DNA from: Bog-473 sp963753115
GTDB taxonomy: Bacteria; Actinomycetota; Acidimicrobiia; Acidimicrobiales; RAAP-2
Reading direction: 5' to 3'
Assembly (NCBI GenBank): GCA_963753115.1
Contig: CAVWBB010000025.1
Coordinates: 1-64,000, forward strand
Length of the DNA: 64,000 nt
Shown here: positions 29,316-38,383 of the stretch, one piece after another
Position numbering within the stretch: position 1 is the stretch's first letter
How the letters are laid out: each line of letters opens with the position of its first letter
Notes under the pieces: generated by a model
Told to the model about the DNA's origin: nothing
The model's database searches: none
The model's input: the letters and a program-made list of their open reading frames with translations, nothing else
Program-made: the position numbers and the translations under genes

Positions 29316-30672
29316 TCAGCTGGAGGCGAAGTACCGAGGCCCAGGTCCAGCCCCAGTTCCAGTTCCAGGTGACCCCGCGCTGTGGGCCGAGGAACCGCCG
29401 GCACCCGCGAGGTGGGGCCGGATGGCCGGGACGTCGTTGGCGGCCTGGGCCGTCGGCTCGCCATTGGTGGCCATGCCGACGACCGGGCTCAGCCCCAGCC
29501 CGGCTCCGCTGCCGAAGAACGGGGCACCGCCGTAGTTGAAGAGGCCCCCGTCGGCCGCGGAGAACCAGTAGCCGCTGCCGTCCGGCATGGCAGCCATGCC
29601 GACGATGGGTTGCACCAGCGGGAGGGACCCGGCCGAGCCGTAGAACGAGGCGTCGCCGTAGCTGAAGATGCCGCCGTCCGACGCGACCAGCCAGTAGCCG
29701 GCGCCGTCAGGCGTCGGGGCCATCCCGACGATGGGCTTGTTGAGGTGGATGGAGCCCGTCGAACCGTAGAACTGCGCGTCGCCGTAGCCGAAGATGCCGC
29801 CGTCGGACGCGACCAGCCAGTACCCGTTCCCGCTGGGGGTGGTGGCCATCCCGACGATGGGCTTGTTGAGGTGCATGCCGCCAGTGGATCCGAAGAACTG
29901 CGCGGCGCCGTAGCTGAAGATGCCGCCGTCGGACGCGACCAACCAGTACCCGTTGGGCCCGTTGGCGTTGTAGGTGCCGGCCATCCCGACGATGGGCTTG
30001 TTCAGCGTGATGGCCCCGGTCGAGCCGTAGAACGGCGCGTCGCCGTAGTTGAAGATGCCGCCGTCGGAGGCCACCAGCCAGTAGCCGCCGTTGTCGCCGG
30101 TCTGTGCCATGCCCACGATGGGGTGGTTGAGCGGCACCTTCGACGCGTCCCCGTAGAAGCCCGCATCGCCCGCGTAGGCGACCGTCCCGTTGTTGGTCAC
30201 CTGGTAGTAGCCGATACCGCCGATGCCCTGGAGCGTGACGACGGCGGTCGGGTCGGCGGTGTCGCTGAGGCTCAGGCTGGCGTCCCGGTTGCCGAGCGCT
30301 CCCGGGTAGAAGTAGAAGTCCACCGTGCACGAGGAGTAGGCGGGAAGGGGGACCATCTCGCCGGCGGGGTCGAGCGGAGCGGAGCAGCTCGACTCGAAGT
30401 TCCACGCGTAGTCGTTCACGGCCGAGCCGCTGAAGGTGAAGGTGACGATCTGGGCGCTGCTCCGACGTGTTCTTCATGGTGAAGCTCTGCGGCCCGACAT
30501 AGGTCCCGAGCGTGGCCTCCCCGAAGGTCAGGGCGCTGGTCGACACCTGGAGGGCACGAGGGCTCGCCGCGCCGGCCGCGCTTCCCGCGCCGGCCGCGGC
30601 CACGAGGGAAAGTGCCCCGCCGAGGATGGTGCACAGCGCGAGCGAGATCGAACGCCGCATCCGGGTCTTCAT
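29316..30672 (-). pseudogene. Secreted choice-of-anchor-like/six-repeat propeller protein, one frameshift
   Basis: From ATG 30672, which follows GGAGGCGG, a signal peptide (SISLALCTILGGALSLVAAA) leads into an immunoglobulin-like domain with the look of choice-of-anchor D/ASPM-SPD-2 domains (STSALTFGEATLGTYVGPQS). Near 30455-30465 the frame breaks. The other frame continues VTFTFSGSAVNDYAWNF and runs to 29316 through six GYWLVASDGGIF-type repeats. One extra base, or two missing, explains it. Rejoined, it has about 450 residues: a signal peptide, an Ig-like domain and a C-terminal propeller. Its relatives at 24846, 26796 and 44686 are intact, so a sequencing error is plausible. Confidence 0.75.
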
Positions 30673-30796
30673 GGTTACCGCCTCCATGGTTCGCGGGGAC
30701 CCGTCATCCCCGGCGCTGCGCACGCTAGCCAGGTCGGCCTCGGCGCGCGTGGAGCGCTCGGGTGGAGATCCCCTGTGGATTCGCGCAGACGTCGGG

Positions 30797-31366
30797 TCAG
30801 ACCAGCACGCCGTCCGGCGCGAACTCGACCGTGAACTCACGGCAGAAGGCGTCGAGGTCGTCAGGCCTGCGGCTGGTGATCAAGGTGTTGATACCCAAGC
30901 GGCAGACCACGACGTCGCGGTCGACCCAGTAGGCGCCGGCATTGCGAAGGTCCGTCTGCAGGCTCGGCCAGGAGGTCAGCGTGCGCCCGGCCACCAGGTC
31001 GCCCTCAATGAGCGTCCAGGGACCGTGGCAGATGGCCGCGACGGGCTTGCCCGCCTCGAACATCGCCATGAGAAAGTCCACGGCCGCCCCGTCGGTCCGG
31101 AGGCTGTCCGGGTTGGCCACGCCGCCCGGGAGGATGACGGCGTCATAGTCGGCGGCCCGGGCCCGCTCCGTCAGCTGGTCCACCGGGAAACGATCGGCCC
31201 GGTCGAGGTGGCGCATCGTCTCCACCATGCCCGAGTTGGGGGCCACGAGCTCCGCCGTCCCGCCGGCGTCGACCACCGCCCGCCAGGGCCGCAGCAATTC
31301 GACCTGTTCGATGCCCTCATTGGCCACGAGAAAGGCCACCCGTACGTCCTGCAGTTCGTTAGCCAC
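30797..31366 (-). CDS. DJ-1/PfpI family protein
   Basis: The 189-residue protein has the DJ-1/PfpI fold with the nucleophile elbow AAICHGPW (Cys113, His114) and the preceding VILPGGVANPD. Members act as glyoxalase, deglycase-like or stress proteins, with their exact chemistry debated. The start is GTG 31366 behind GGGAGGAACT; the longer ORF would overlap the purA promoter. It is divergent from purA. Confidence 0.85.
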   Translation of the reverse strand: MANELQDVRVAFLVANEGIEQVELLRPWRAVVDAGGTAELVAPNSGMVETMRHLDRADRFPVDQLTERARAADYDAVILPGGVANPDSLRTDGAAVDFLMAMFEAGKPVAAICHGPWTLIEGDLVAGRTLTSWPSLQTDLRNAGAYWVDRDVVVCRLGINTLITSRRPDDLDAFCREFTVEFAPDGVLV

Positions 31367-31471
31367 CGCCAGTTCCTCCCTGGAACCCCCCTCGAAAGAC
31401 GCCCCGGGCGATCCGGACGGTCCTTCCCCTTGCCCGTCGCGGTCCCTACCCGGAGTGAGCAGGTGGAAACA

Positions 31472-31509
31472 CCGCAAATGCGGACCCCGATTTCGGGGAG
31501 GGGTACACT
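31472..31509 (+). promoter_or_regulatory. Two adjacent palindromes and -10 element upstream of purA
   Basis: CCGCAAATGCGG (31472-31483) and CCCCGATTTCGGGG (31485-31498) are perfect short dyads side by side. TACACT (31504-31509) follows as a possible -10, about 40 bp before the purA start. They could be operators of a purine regulator or a leader hairpin pair. Confidence 0.5.
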
Positions 31510-31547
31510 GGTGCGTAATCCGAGCGACAGAGCGAACGGAGAGGCGC

Positions 31548-32831
31548 GTGCCCGCAACCGTTGTGGTCGGGACCCAATGGGGCGACGAGGGGAAGGGCAA
31601 GCTGACCGACCTCCTTGCTCGCGATGTGGACCTCGTGGTCCGCTACCAAGGTGGCCACAATGCCGGCCACCGCATCGTGGTCAACGGCGAGGCCTTCGCC
31701 CTCCAGCTGGTGCCCAGCGGCATCCTCTACGACCACATCACGCCGATCATCGGCAACGGTGTCGTGGTGGACCCCGGGGTCCTCCTCGACGAGCTGGACG
31801 GCCTGGCCGCCAAGGGCATCGACACCAGCCGGCTGGTGGTGAGCGGCAACGCCCACCTGATCATGCCGTACCACCAGGAGCTGGACCGGGTGACCGAGCG
31901 CTTCCTGGGCAAGAACGCCCTGGGCACGACGAAGCGGGGCATCGGCCCGGCCTACGCCGACAAGGCGACCCGCGTCGGGCTGCGCGTCCAGGACCTCTTC
32001 GACCCCAAGATCTTCCGCCAGAAGCTCGACGTGGTGCTCAAGGAGAAGAACGCCATCCTGGCCAAGGTGTACAACCGGCTGCCGCTCGACGCCGGCGACA
32101 TCGCCGACCGGTACCTGGGTGAGTACGCCCCTCGGATCGAGCCCATGGTGGGCGACACCGTCGGCATGGTGCACGACGCCATGGACCACGGGCGCCAGGT
32201 CCTGCTGGAGGGAGCCCAGGCGACCTTCCTCGACCTCGACCACGGGACCTATCCCTTCGTCACCTCCTCCAACCCCGTGGCCGGCGGTGCCTGCACGGGC
32301 TCGGGCCTCGGGCCCCGGGACATCGAGCGCGTCGTCGGCATCGCCAAGGCCTACGTGACCCGGGTCGGCGCCGGGCCCTTTCCGACGGAGCAGGAGAACG
32401 ACATCGGCGAGCTGCTGGTCGAGCGCGGCCACGAGTTCGGCACCAACACCGGACGCAAGCGCCGCTGCGGCTGGTTCGACGCCGTCATGCTGCGCCAGGC
32501 GGTGCGCCTGAACTCCATGACGGAGGTCGCGCTGACCAAGCTCGACGTCCTCGACACGTTCGAGTCGGTCAAGGTGTGCGTCGCCTACGAGGCCGACGGC
32601 ATCCGCTACACGCACCTGCCCTACCACCAGTCGACGTTCCACAAGGCGAAGCCCATCTACGAGGAGCTGCCGGGATGGCGCACCGACCTCAGCGCGGCGA
32701 CGGCACCCGGCGACATGCCCGCCGCCGCCCGTGACTACGTGGCCTTCCTCTCCGAGCAGATCGGCGTGCCCGTCCGTCTCGTCGGGGTCGGACCGGGCCG
32801 CGAGCAGACCGTTTCCTTCGCCACCGCGTGA
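31548..32831 (+). CDS. purA: Adenylosuccinate synthase
   Basis: From GTG 31548 the 427 residues begin with the GTP-binding P-loop-like VVVGTQWGDEGKGKLTDLL and include GGHNAGHRIV, TKRGIGPAYADK, LEGAQATFLDLDHGTYPFVT and a TGRKRRCGW loop. It converts IMP, aspartate and GTP to adenylosuccinate. A GGAGAGG site precedes the GTG. It is the first gene of the purine locus and overlaps purD by GTGA. Confidence 0.96.
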   Translation: MPATVVVGTQWGDEGKGKLTDLLARDVDLVVRYQGGHNAGHRIVVNGEAFALQLVPSGILYDHITPIIGNGVVVDPGVLLDELDGLAAKGIDTSRLVVSGNAHLIMPYHQELDRVTERFLGKNALGTTKRGIGPAYADKATRVGLRVQDLFDPKIFRQKLDVVLKEKNAILAKVYNRLPLDAGDIADRYLGEYAPRIEPMVGDTVGMVHDAMDHGRQVLLEGAQATFLDLDHGTYPFVTSSNPVAGGACTGSGLGPRDIERVVGIAKAYVTRVGAGPFPTEQENDIGELLVERGHEFGTNTGRKRRCGWFDAVMLRQAVRLNSMTEVALTKLDVLDTFESVKVCVAYEADGIRYTHLPYHQSTFHKAKPIYEELPGWRTDLSAATAPGDMPAAARDYVAFLSEQIGVPVRLVGVGPGREQTVSFATA

Positions 32832-34117
32832 AGGTCTGCGTCTTCGGCAGCGGCGGCCGCGAGCATGCGCTCGCCCACGTCCTGGCCCGCACGGCCGACG
32901 TCGTGGTGACTCCGGGCAACCCCGGCATGGCCGAGCCGATCACGGTGATCGACGACCAGCCGATTCAAGAGATCGAGGCCGACCTCTACGTCATCGGCCC
33001 CGAGGCGCCGTTGGTGGACGGCCTGGCCGACACCCTGCGGGCCCAGGGCCGCGCCGTCATGGGCCCCGGCGCCGACGGCGCGCTCTTGGAGGGCTCCAAG
33101 GCCTTCATGAAGGAGGTGCTGCAGGCCGCGGGCGTGCCGTCGGCCCGCTTCGCCACCTTCGACTCGCTCGAGTCGGCCGCCGCCCTGGACTATCTCGAGA
33201 CGCTGACCGGGCCCTGGGTGATCAAGACGGACGGGCTCGCCGCCGGGAAGGGCGTCCTCGTGGCGCACAACCTCGACGAGGCCCGCGCCGACGTCTCGGC
33301 CAAGCTGTCCGGCTCGGCCTTCGGCGACGCCGGTCGCTCCATCGTCATCGAAGAGGGACTCGTGGGTGAGGAGTGCTCGCTGCTCGTCCTCTGCGACGGG
33401 ACCCACGCCGTGCCACTGCTGCCGGCGCAGGACTTCAAGCGCATCGGCGACGGCGACACCGGTCCCAACACCGGCGGCATGGGGGCCTACGCGCCGATGC
33501 CGCACGTGGACGGCGCGGCGGTCGACGCCATCATGGACACGTCCGTGCTGCCGCTCGTCGAGGAGCTGCGCCGCCGCGGCATCGACTACCGCGGCGTGCT
33601 CTACGCCGGCCTCATGCTGACGGACGACGGCCCGAAGGTCATTGAGTACAACGTGCGCTTCGGCGACCCCGAGACCCAGGTGGTGTTGCCGCTGCTGGCC
33701 GACGACGCCGCCGAGCTGTTCCTCGCCGTGGCCAACGGCGACCTCGGGGGCGCGGCCCCGCCCGCCTTCTCCGGAGACGCCGCCGTGTGCGTCGTGCTGG
33801 CCTCGCAGGGCTACCCCGAGCACCCGCGCACGGGCGACACCATCGAAGGGCTCACGACAGCGGGCCAGTCCGTCGCCCCGGTCGACGGCGTGACCGTCTT
33901 CCACGCGGGCACCCGGCGCCACAGCCCGACCGGGCCGTTCCACACCGCCGGCGGGCGCGTGCTCGGGGTGACCGCGGTGGCGCCGACGCTGGATCTGGCC
34001 CGCGAGCGCGCCTACGCCGCCACCGCGCCGATCGACTGGGAGGGCATGCAGATGCGCCACGACATCGCGGCGCTGGTGGCCGGGTCCGCCGTCGGCGCGG
34101 GGGAGGGAGCTCGATGA
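32828..34117 (+). CDS. purD: Phosphoribosylamine-glycine ligase (GAR synthetase)
   Basis: The 429-residue ATP-grasp enzyme starts VCVFGSGGREHALAHVLA and carries KTDGLAAGKGV, NTGGMGAYAPMPHV and YAGLMLTDDGPKVIEYNVRF. It joins phosphoribosylamine and glycine, the second purine step. The GTG start overlaps the purA stop by four bases, and its own stop overlaps purB. Confidence 0.96.
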   Translation: MKVCVFGSGGREHALAHVLARTADVVVTPGNPGMAEPITVIDDQPIQEIEADLYVIGPEAPLVDGLADTLRAQGRAVMGPGADGALLEGSKAFMKEVLQAAGVPSARFATFDSLESAAALDYLETLTGPWVIKTDGLAAGKGVLVAHNLDEARADVSAKLSGSAFGDAGRSIVIEEGLVGEECSLLVLCDGTHAVPLLPAQDFKRIGDGDTGPNTGGMGAYAPMPHVDGAAVDAIMDTSVLPLVEELRRRGIDYRGVLYAGLMLTDDGPKVIEYNVRFGDPETQVVLPLLADDAAELFLAVANGDLGGAAPPAFSGDAAVCVVLASQGYPEHPRTGDTIEGLTTAGQSVAPVDGVTVFHAGTRRHSPTGPFHTAGGRVLGVTAVAPTLDLARERAYAATAPIDWEGMQMRHDIAALVAGSAVGAGEGAR

Positions 34118-35418
34118 TCCCGCGCTACGCGCCGGCCGACATGGCCGCACTGTTCAGCGACACCGCGCGCTTCTCGCTCTGGCTCGAGGTGGAGCTGCTG
34201 GCCACCGAGGCTCAGGCCGCCGTCGGCGTCGTGCCGGCCGAGGACGCCGCCACCTGTCGGGCCAAGGCCCCGACCGTCGACGACGTCTTCGTGGCCGACG
34301 TGCTCGAGCGCGAGAAGATCACGGATCACGACGTGGCCGCCTTCGTCGATGTCGTGCAGGAGCGCATCGGCGCACCGGCCGGCTCGCACATCCACTACGG
34401 GCTGACCTCTTCGGACGTGGTGGACACCGCGTTGTGCGCCACGCTCACCCGGGCGGCCGATCTCCTGCTGGCCGACCTCGATGCCTTCGTCGCCGCTCTC
34501 AAGGCGCGCGCCCTCGAGCTGCTGCACGTGCCGGTCACCGGCCGCACCCACGGCATGCACGCGGAGCCGACGACGTTCGGCGCCAAGTTCGCCCTGTGGG
34601 CGCTGCAGGCCGACCGAGACCGCCGCCGCATGCGGGCCGCCCGCGAGGGGATCGCGGTGGGCAAGCTCTCCGGCGCCGTCGGTACGTACTCGAACATCGA
34701 CCCCGCGGTGGAGGCGAGCGTCTGTGCCGCCCTCGGCCTGACCCCGGTGCCGGCCACCCAGGTCATCGCCCGCGACCGCCACGCCGAGTACTTCTACGCC
34801 TGCGCGGCCATCGGCTCCACCATCGAGCTGATGTGCACCGAGATCCGGCACCTGGCCCGGAGCGAGCTCGGCGAGGCCGAAGAACCGTTCGGCAAGGGCC
34901 AGAAGGGCAGCTCGGCCATGCCGCACAAGCGCAACCCGATCCTCTCCGAGCGGTTGTGCGGGCTGGCCCGCCTGCAGCGCGGCTACCTCGGCGCCGGGCT
35001 CGAGGACGTGGCGCTGTGGCACGAGCGCGACATCTCGCACAGCTCGGTCGAGCGGGTCGCCCTGCCGGACGCATCCATGCTGGCCTGCTACATGCTGCGC
35101 AAGGCGACCGGTCTCGCCGCCGGCCTGGTGGTGCACCCCGAGCGGGCGCTGCAGAACCTCACCGAGGGCACCCTCGGGCTCGTGTTCTCGCAGTCCGTCC
35201 TGCTGGCGCTGGTCTCGGGCGGGCTGACCCGCGACGAGGCCTACCGGATCGTCCAGCGCGACGCCCGCCGGGCCTGGGAGGAGCAGACGCCCTTCCGCAC
35301 CATCCTCGAGGACGACCCCGAGGTGACGCTCGACGCCGCGCAGCTCAATGCGGCCTTCGACCTCACGCGCACGCTGCGCCACGTCGACCGCTTCGCCGAC
35401 GCCCTGGCCGTACTGTGA
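34114..35418 (+). CDS. purB: Adenylosuccinate lyase
   Basis: This 434-residue member of the fumarase/aspartase superfamily has the signature GSSAMPHKRNPI (about residues 264-275), HYGLTSSDVVDTA and TGRTHGMHAEPTTFG. It acts twice in purine synthesis, splitting fumarate from SAICAR and from adenylosuccinate. The ATG 34114 overlaps the purD stop (ATGA). Confidence 0.96.
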   Translation: MIPRYAPADMAALFSDTARFSLWLEVELLATEAQAAVGVVPAEDAATCRAKAPTVDDVFVADVLEREKITDHDVAAFVDVVQERIGAPAGSHIHYGLTSSDVVDTALCATLTRAADLLLADLDAFVAALKARALELLHVPVTGRTHGMHAEPTTFGAKFALWALQADRDRRRMRAAREGIAVGKLSGAVGTYSNIDPAVEASVCAALGLTPVPATQVIARDRHAEYFYACAAIGSTIELMCTEIRHLARSELGEAEEPFGKGQKGSSAMPHKRNPILSERLCGLARLQRGYLGAGLEDVALWHERDISHSSVERVALPDASMLACYMLRKATGLAAGLVVHPERALQNLTEGTLGLVFSQSVLLALVSGGLTRDEAYRIVQRDARRAWEEQTPFRTILEDDPEVTLDAAQLNAAFDLTRTLRHVDRFADALAVL

Positions 35419-35427
35419 ACACTGGAC

Positions 35428-35474
35428 GTGAGCACCGACCGTGCAGTGAGCACCGACCCTGCCGTGACCGACCG
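35428..35474 (+). repeat. 18-bp tandem repeat between purB and purC
   Basis: GTGAGCACCGACC units start at 35428 and 35446 with an 18-bp period, and a shortened third unit (GTGACCGACC) starts at 35464. A more diverged unit covers the purB stop. The units are out of frame with purC. They fill the only long gap in this otherwise overlapping gene run. Confidence 0.8.
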
Positions 35475-36371
35475 ATGACGATGGAACTGCCCCGGGTCCA
35501 CTCGGGCAAGGTGCGCGAGCTCTACGACGCCGGCGAGGGGCGCCTCGTCATGGTGGCCTCGGACCGGGTCAGCGCGTTCGACGTGATCATGGCCGAGCCC
35601 ATCCCCGACAAGGGACGCGTGCTGACCGCCATGACCAGCTTCTGGTGCGACGAGGTGGCGGACATCGTCCCCGGGTCGCAGATCACGGCGGACCCGGTGG
35701 CCATGGCCGACGCGCTGGGCGGTGCCGAGCTGCCCGCCGACTGGGCCGGCCGGGCCGTCCTGGTGCGGCGGGCCGAGATGCTCCATCTCGAGTGCATCGT
35801 GCGCGGCTACCTCGCCGGGCAGGCCTACGAGGAGTACTCCCGCTCCGGCACCGTGCACGGCACGACGATGCCGGCCGGCCTGCAGCTGGCCAGCCGACTG
35901 GACGAGCCGATCTTCACCCCCTCCACCAAGGCGACCGAGGGCCACGACATCAACATCGACTTCGCCGGCGCCGTTGACCGGGTGGGGGCGGAGGCGGCGC
36001 TGGCGGCGAAGCAGATTTCGCTCGCGCTCTACACCCGCGCCGCGGCGCGCTGCGCCGAGGCGGGCTTCGTGCTCGCCGACACCAAGTTCGAACTGGGCTA
36101 CGTCGACGGGGTGCTGTGCCTGTGCGACGAGGTGTGCACGCCCGACTCGTCGCGGCTGTGGCCGGCCGACCAGGTGGTGCCCGGCGAGACGCCGCCCGCC
36201 TTCGACAAGCAGCCCCTGCGCGACTGGCTGGCCGCACAGGACTGGGACCGCCGGCCACCACCGCCGCCGCTGCCCGCCGAGGTGACCTCGGCCATGTCGG
36301 CGCGCTACGTCGCGGCCTACGAGCGCGTCACCGGGCGGTCGCTGGACGACTGGTACGGTGCGAAGGCATGA
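35475..36371 (+). CDS. purC: SAICAR synthetase
   Basis: The 298-residue enzyme has GKVRELYDAGEGRLVMVASD, SAFDVIM, ECIVRGYLAGQAYEEY and FTPSTKATEGHD, all diagnostic of PurC. It condenses CAIR with aspartate using ATP. ATG 35475 (MTMELPRVHSGKVREL) fits the family start; an in-frame ATG two codons later is also possible. It overlaps purS by ATGA. Confidence 0.96.
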   Translation: MTMELPRVHSGKVRELYDAGEGRLVMVASDRVSAFDVIMAEPIPDKGRVLTAMTSFWCDEVADIVPGSQITADPVAMADALGGAELPADWAGRAVLVRRAEMLHLECIVRGYLAGQAYEEYSRSGTVHGTTMPAGLQLASRLDEPIFTPSTKATEGHDINIDFAGAVDRVGAEAALAAKQISLALYTRAAARCAEAGFVLADTKFELGYVDGVLCLCDEVCTPDSSRLWPADQVVPGETPPAFDKQPLRDWLAAQDWDRRPPPPPLPAEVTSAMSARYVAAYERVTGRSLDDWYGAKA

Positions 36372-36619
36372 GGTTCCGGGCGCGCGTCGAGGTCCAATTG
36401 CGGCCGGGCATCGCCGACCCGGAGGGGGCGACGATCGAGCGGGCGCTGCCCGCGCTCGGGTTCCAGAGCGTGGCCCACGTCCGGGCCGGCCGGTCCTTCA
36501 GCTTCGAGGTCGACGCCGCCGACGAGGGTGCGGCGCGCACCACGGCGACCGAGCTGGCCGAGCGCCTGCTGGCCAACCCCGTGATCGAGCAGAGCCGGCT
36601 CGAGCTCGAGGCGATCTGA
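36368..36619 (+). CDS. purS: FGAM synthase subunit PurS
   Basis: The 83-residue protein has the PurS fold: an opening strand RFRARVEVQLRPGIADPEGA, then LGFQSVAHVRAGRSFSFEV and a C-terminal ANPVIEQSRLELE. It bridges PurL and PurQ in the three-subunit formylglycinamidine synthase. It overlaps purC by four bases and abuts purQ. Confidence 0.95.
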   Translation: MRFRARVEVQLRPGIADPEGATIERALPALGFQSVAHVRAGRSFSFEVDAADEGAARTTATELAERLLANPVIEQSRLELEAI

Positions 36620-37306
36620 GTGGCACCGCGCATCGGCGTCGTCGTCTTCCCCGGCACCAACTGCGAGTTCGACGTGGTGCAGGGGGTCGAGGCAGCCGGG
36701 GGCGAGGGCGTGCTGCTCTGGCACGGTGACGCCCAGCTCGCCTCCGTCGATGCCGTCGTGCTCCCGGGCGGCTTCGCCCACGGCGACTACCTGCGGCCCG
36801 GCGCACTGGCTCGCTTCTCGCCGGTCATGGAGGCGGTGCAGGATTTCGCCCGCGCCGGTGGCCCCGTGATCGGCATCTGCAACGGCTTCCAGGTCCTGAC
36901 CGAGGCGGGCCTGCTCCCGGGCGCGCTGCAGAAGAACGGGCGGTTGCGCTTCTTGTGCCAGCCGACGCGGCTGGTGGTCACCTCGACCGCGTCGGCGCTC
37001 ACCTCCGGTGCCGCGGTGGGCGACGAGCTCGTGATGCCCATCAACCACTTCTCGGGGAACTACACCTGCGACGACGAGACGCTGCGGCGCCTGCAGGCGG
37101 AGGACCGCATTGTGCTGCGCTACGCCGACAACCCCAACGGCTCCATCGACGCCATCGCCGGCATCACGAACGAGGCCGGCAACGTGGTCGGGCTCATGCC
37201 GCACCCCGAGCGGGCCAGCTCGGCGCTGCTCGGGTCCGAGGACGGGCTCGTGCTGCTGCGCTCGCTCGTGCTGGCCGCGTCGGCCCGCGCCGCCGCCGCA
37301 GCCTGA
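36620..37306 (+). CDS. purQ: FGAM synthase glutaminase subunit PurQ
   Basis: This 228-residue class I glutaminase has the nucleophile loop VIGICNGFQVL (Cys about residue 92), VLPGGFAHGDYLRPGALA and the catalytic His/Glu in LMPHPERAS. It supplies ammonia to PurL. The GTG directly follows the purS stop. The matching purL lies 1.8 kb further on, after three unrelated genes. Confidence 0.95.
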   Translation: MAPRIGVVVFPGTNCEFDVVQGVEAAGGEGVLLWHGDAQLASVDAVVLPGGFAHGDYLRPGALARFSPVMEAVQDFARAGGPVIGICNGFQVLTEAGLLPGALQKNGRLRFLCQPTRLVVTSTASALTSGAAVGDELVMPINHFSGNYTCDDETLRRLQAEDRIVLRYADNPNGSIDAIAGITNEAGNVVGLMPHPERASSALLGSEDGLVLLRSLVLAASARAAAAA

Positions 37307-37330
37307 ACCCGCCCGACGGCAGGCTCAGAC

Positions 37331-37759
37331 TCAGGCCCGGGCCCGCGAGATCTCGGCCTTCTGCAGCACCGCCGCGCTCACCCCGGCGGCCCGCCAGGTC
37401 CCGTAGGTGATGCCCTTGCGCTCCCCGTAGGCCTTGGCCACCTTGATGAACTGCTTCTCCAGCGCGGACAGATCCTTGACGCCGTCCACCCGGGAGCGCT
37501 CGTCGAACAGGTCCTTCTGCTCCTGCAGGAGGTGGAGGCGGGTGAGGGCGTCGGCCCCGGCGAGCTGGGACTCGATCGCCGCCAGCCGGCGGTCGATGGA
37601 GGCCGGCGTGCGCTTGCGGCCCCGCTTGGGCTTGGAGGTCTCGAGCGCTTCGAGATAGTGGCGAACGGTTGCACTCTCGGCACGCCCTCGAGCGAGGGCG
37701 GCCTTGTGGCCGCTGCTCATGGGCTTGCGAGGAGCCGGAGTTTTTGCTTTTGGAGCCAT
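37331..37759 (-). CDS. Conserved basic hypothetical protein
   Basis: I do not recognise a named family. The 142 residues have a lysine/arginine-rich N-terminus (PKAKTPAPRKPMSSGHKAALARGR), a KPKRGRKRTPASIDRRL stretch, a helical middle (LTRLHLLQEQKDLFDER) and a C-terminal AYGERKGITYGTWRAAGV that looks like a helix-turn-helix or winged element. It could be a nucleoid-associated or DNA-binding protein (inference from composition). ATG 37759 is preferred over the longer ORF because the upstream part is AT-rich promoter-like DNA. It converges with purQ. Confidence 0.65.
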   Translation of the reverse strand: MAPKAKTPAPRKPMSSGHKAALARGRAESATVRHYLEALETSKPKRGRKRTPASIDRRLAAIESQLAGADALTRLHLLQEQKDLFDERSRVDGVKDLSALEKQFIKVAKAYGERKGITYGTWRAAGVSAAVLQKAEISRARA

Positions 37760-37923
37760 GCGCCCATTGTGGCCTATGACGCGCACGCATCTGCCCCAAT
37801 TCGGCGAGTTTCCTTGCTTTGTTCGGCCGACCCCTATTTCGGGTGGAATGCGACAACGATTACCCAATTGAGCCGGCACGGGGCGGCTTATTTCGGCGCG
37901 CGCCGGAGCGTTAGCGTGCACGC

Positions 37924-38376
37924 ATGACCGCGACCACAGGTCCCTCCAAGGTCAGCCCGATCCCGGTCCGCAGTCGCCGGGCCATGGCCGGCCTCCTGCT
38001 CGCGGCGGCGCTGCTGATCGCGGCCTACTGGCTGGGCTGGCTGGTGCACCGCTCCCTGGTGGCCTCGGAGACCGGCGCGGCATACACCCAGTTCGAGGAC
38101 GCTTTCCCGCTGGCCGACGGCTGGTTGGTCCTCTGCCTGGTCGCCGGGGCGTTCTGCCTCTGGACGGCGCGGCGGGCGGCCCTGTTCTGGCTGCTGGCCG
38201 GGGGCGGCGCCGGGATCTACCTCTTCTGCATGGACGTGCTCTACGACCTGCAGCACGGCGTCTGGGGCAAGGGCGCCAATGGGGTGATGGAGTTGCTCAT
38301 CAACATCGTGACGCTCGCCCTCTCGCTCTTCGTGCTCCGCTGGACCTGGGTCCGTCGCGACGCCCTGCTTGCATGA
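37924..38376 (+). CDS. Four-helix membrane protein of unknown function
   Basis: The 150-residue protein has four hydrophobic helices (LLLAAALLIAAYWLGWLV, GWLVLCLVAGAFCLW, LFWLLAGGGAGIYLFC, LINIVTLALSLFVLRW) with short loops and a basic C-terminus. No family was recognised. It stands between the two halves of the purine locus and starts eight bases before the end of a long AT-rich stretch that likely holds its promoter. Confidence 0.65.
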   Translation: MTATTGPSKVSPIPVRSRRAMAGLLLAAALLIAAYWLGWLVHRSLVASETGAAYTQFEDAFPLADGWLVLCLVAGAFCLWTARRAALFWLLAGGGAGIYLFCMDVLYDLQHGVWGKGANGVMELLINIVTLALSLFVLRWTWVRRDALLA

Positions 38377-38383
38377 TGCGACC

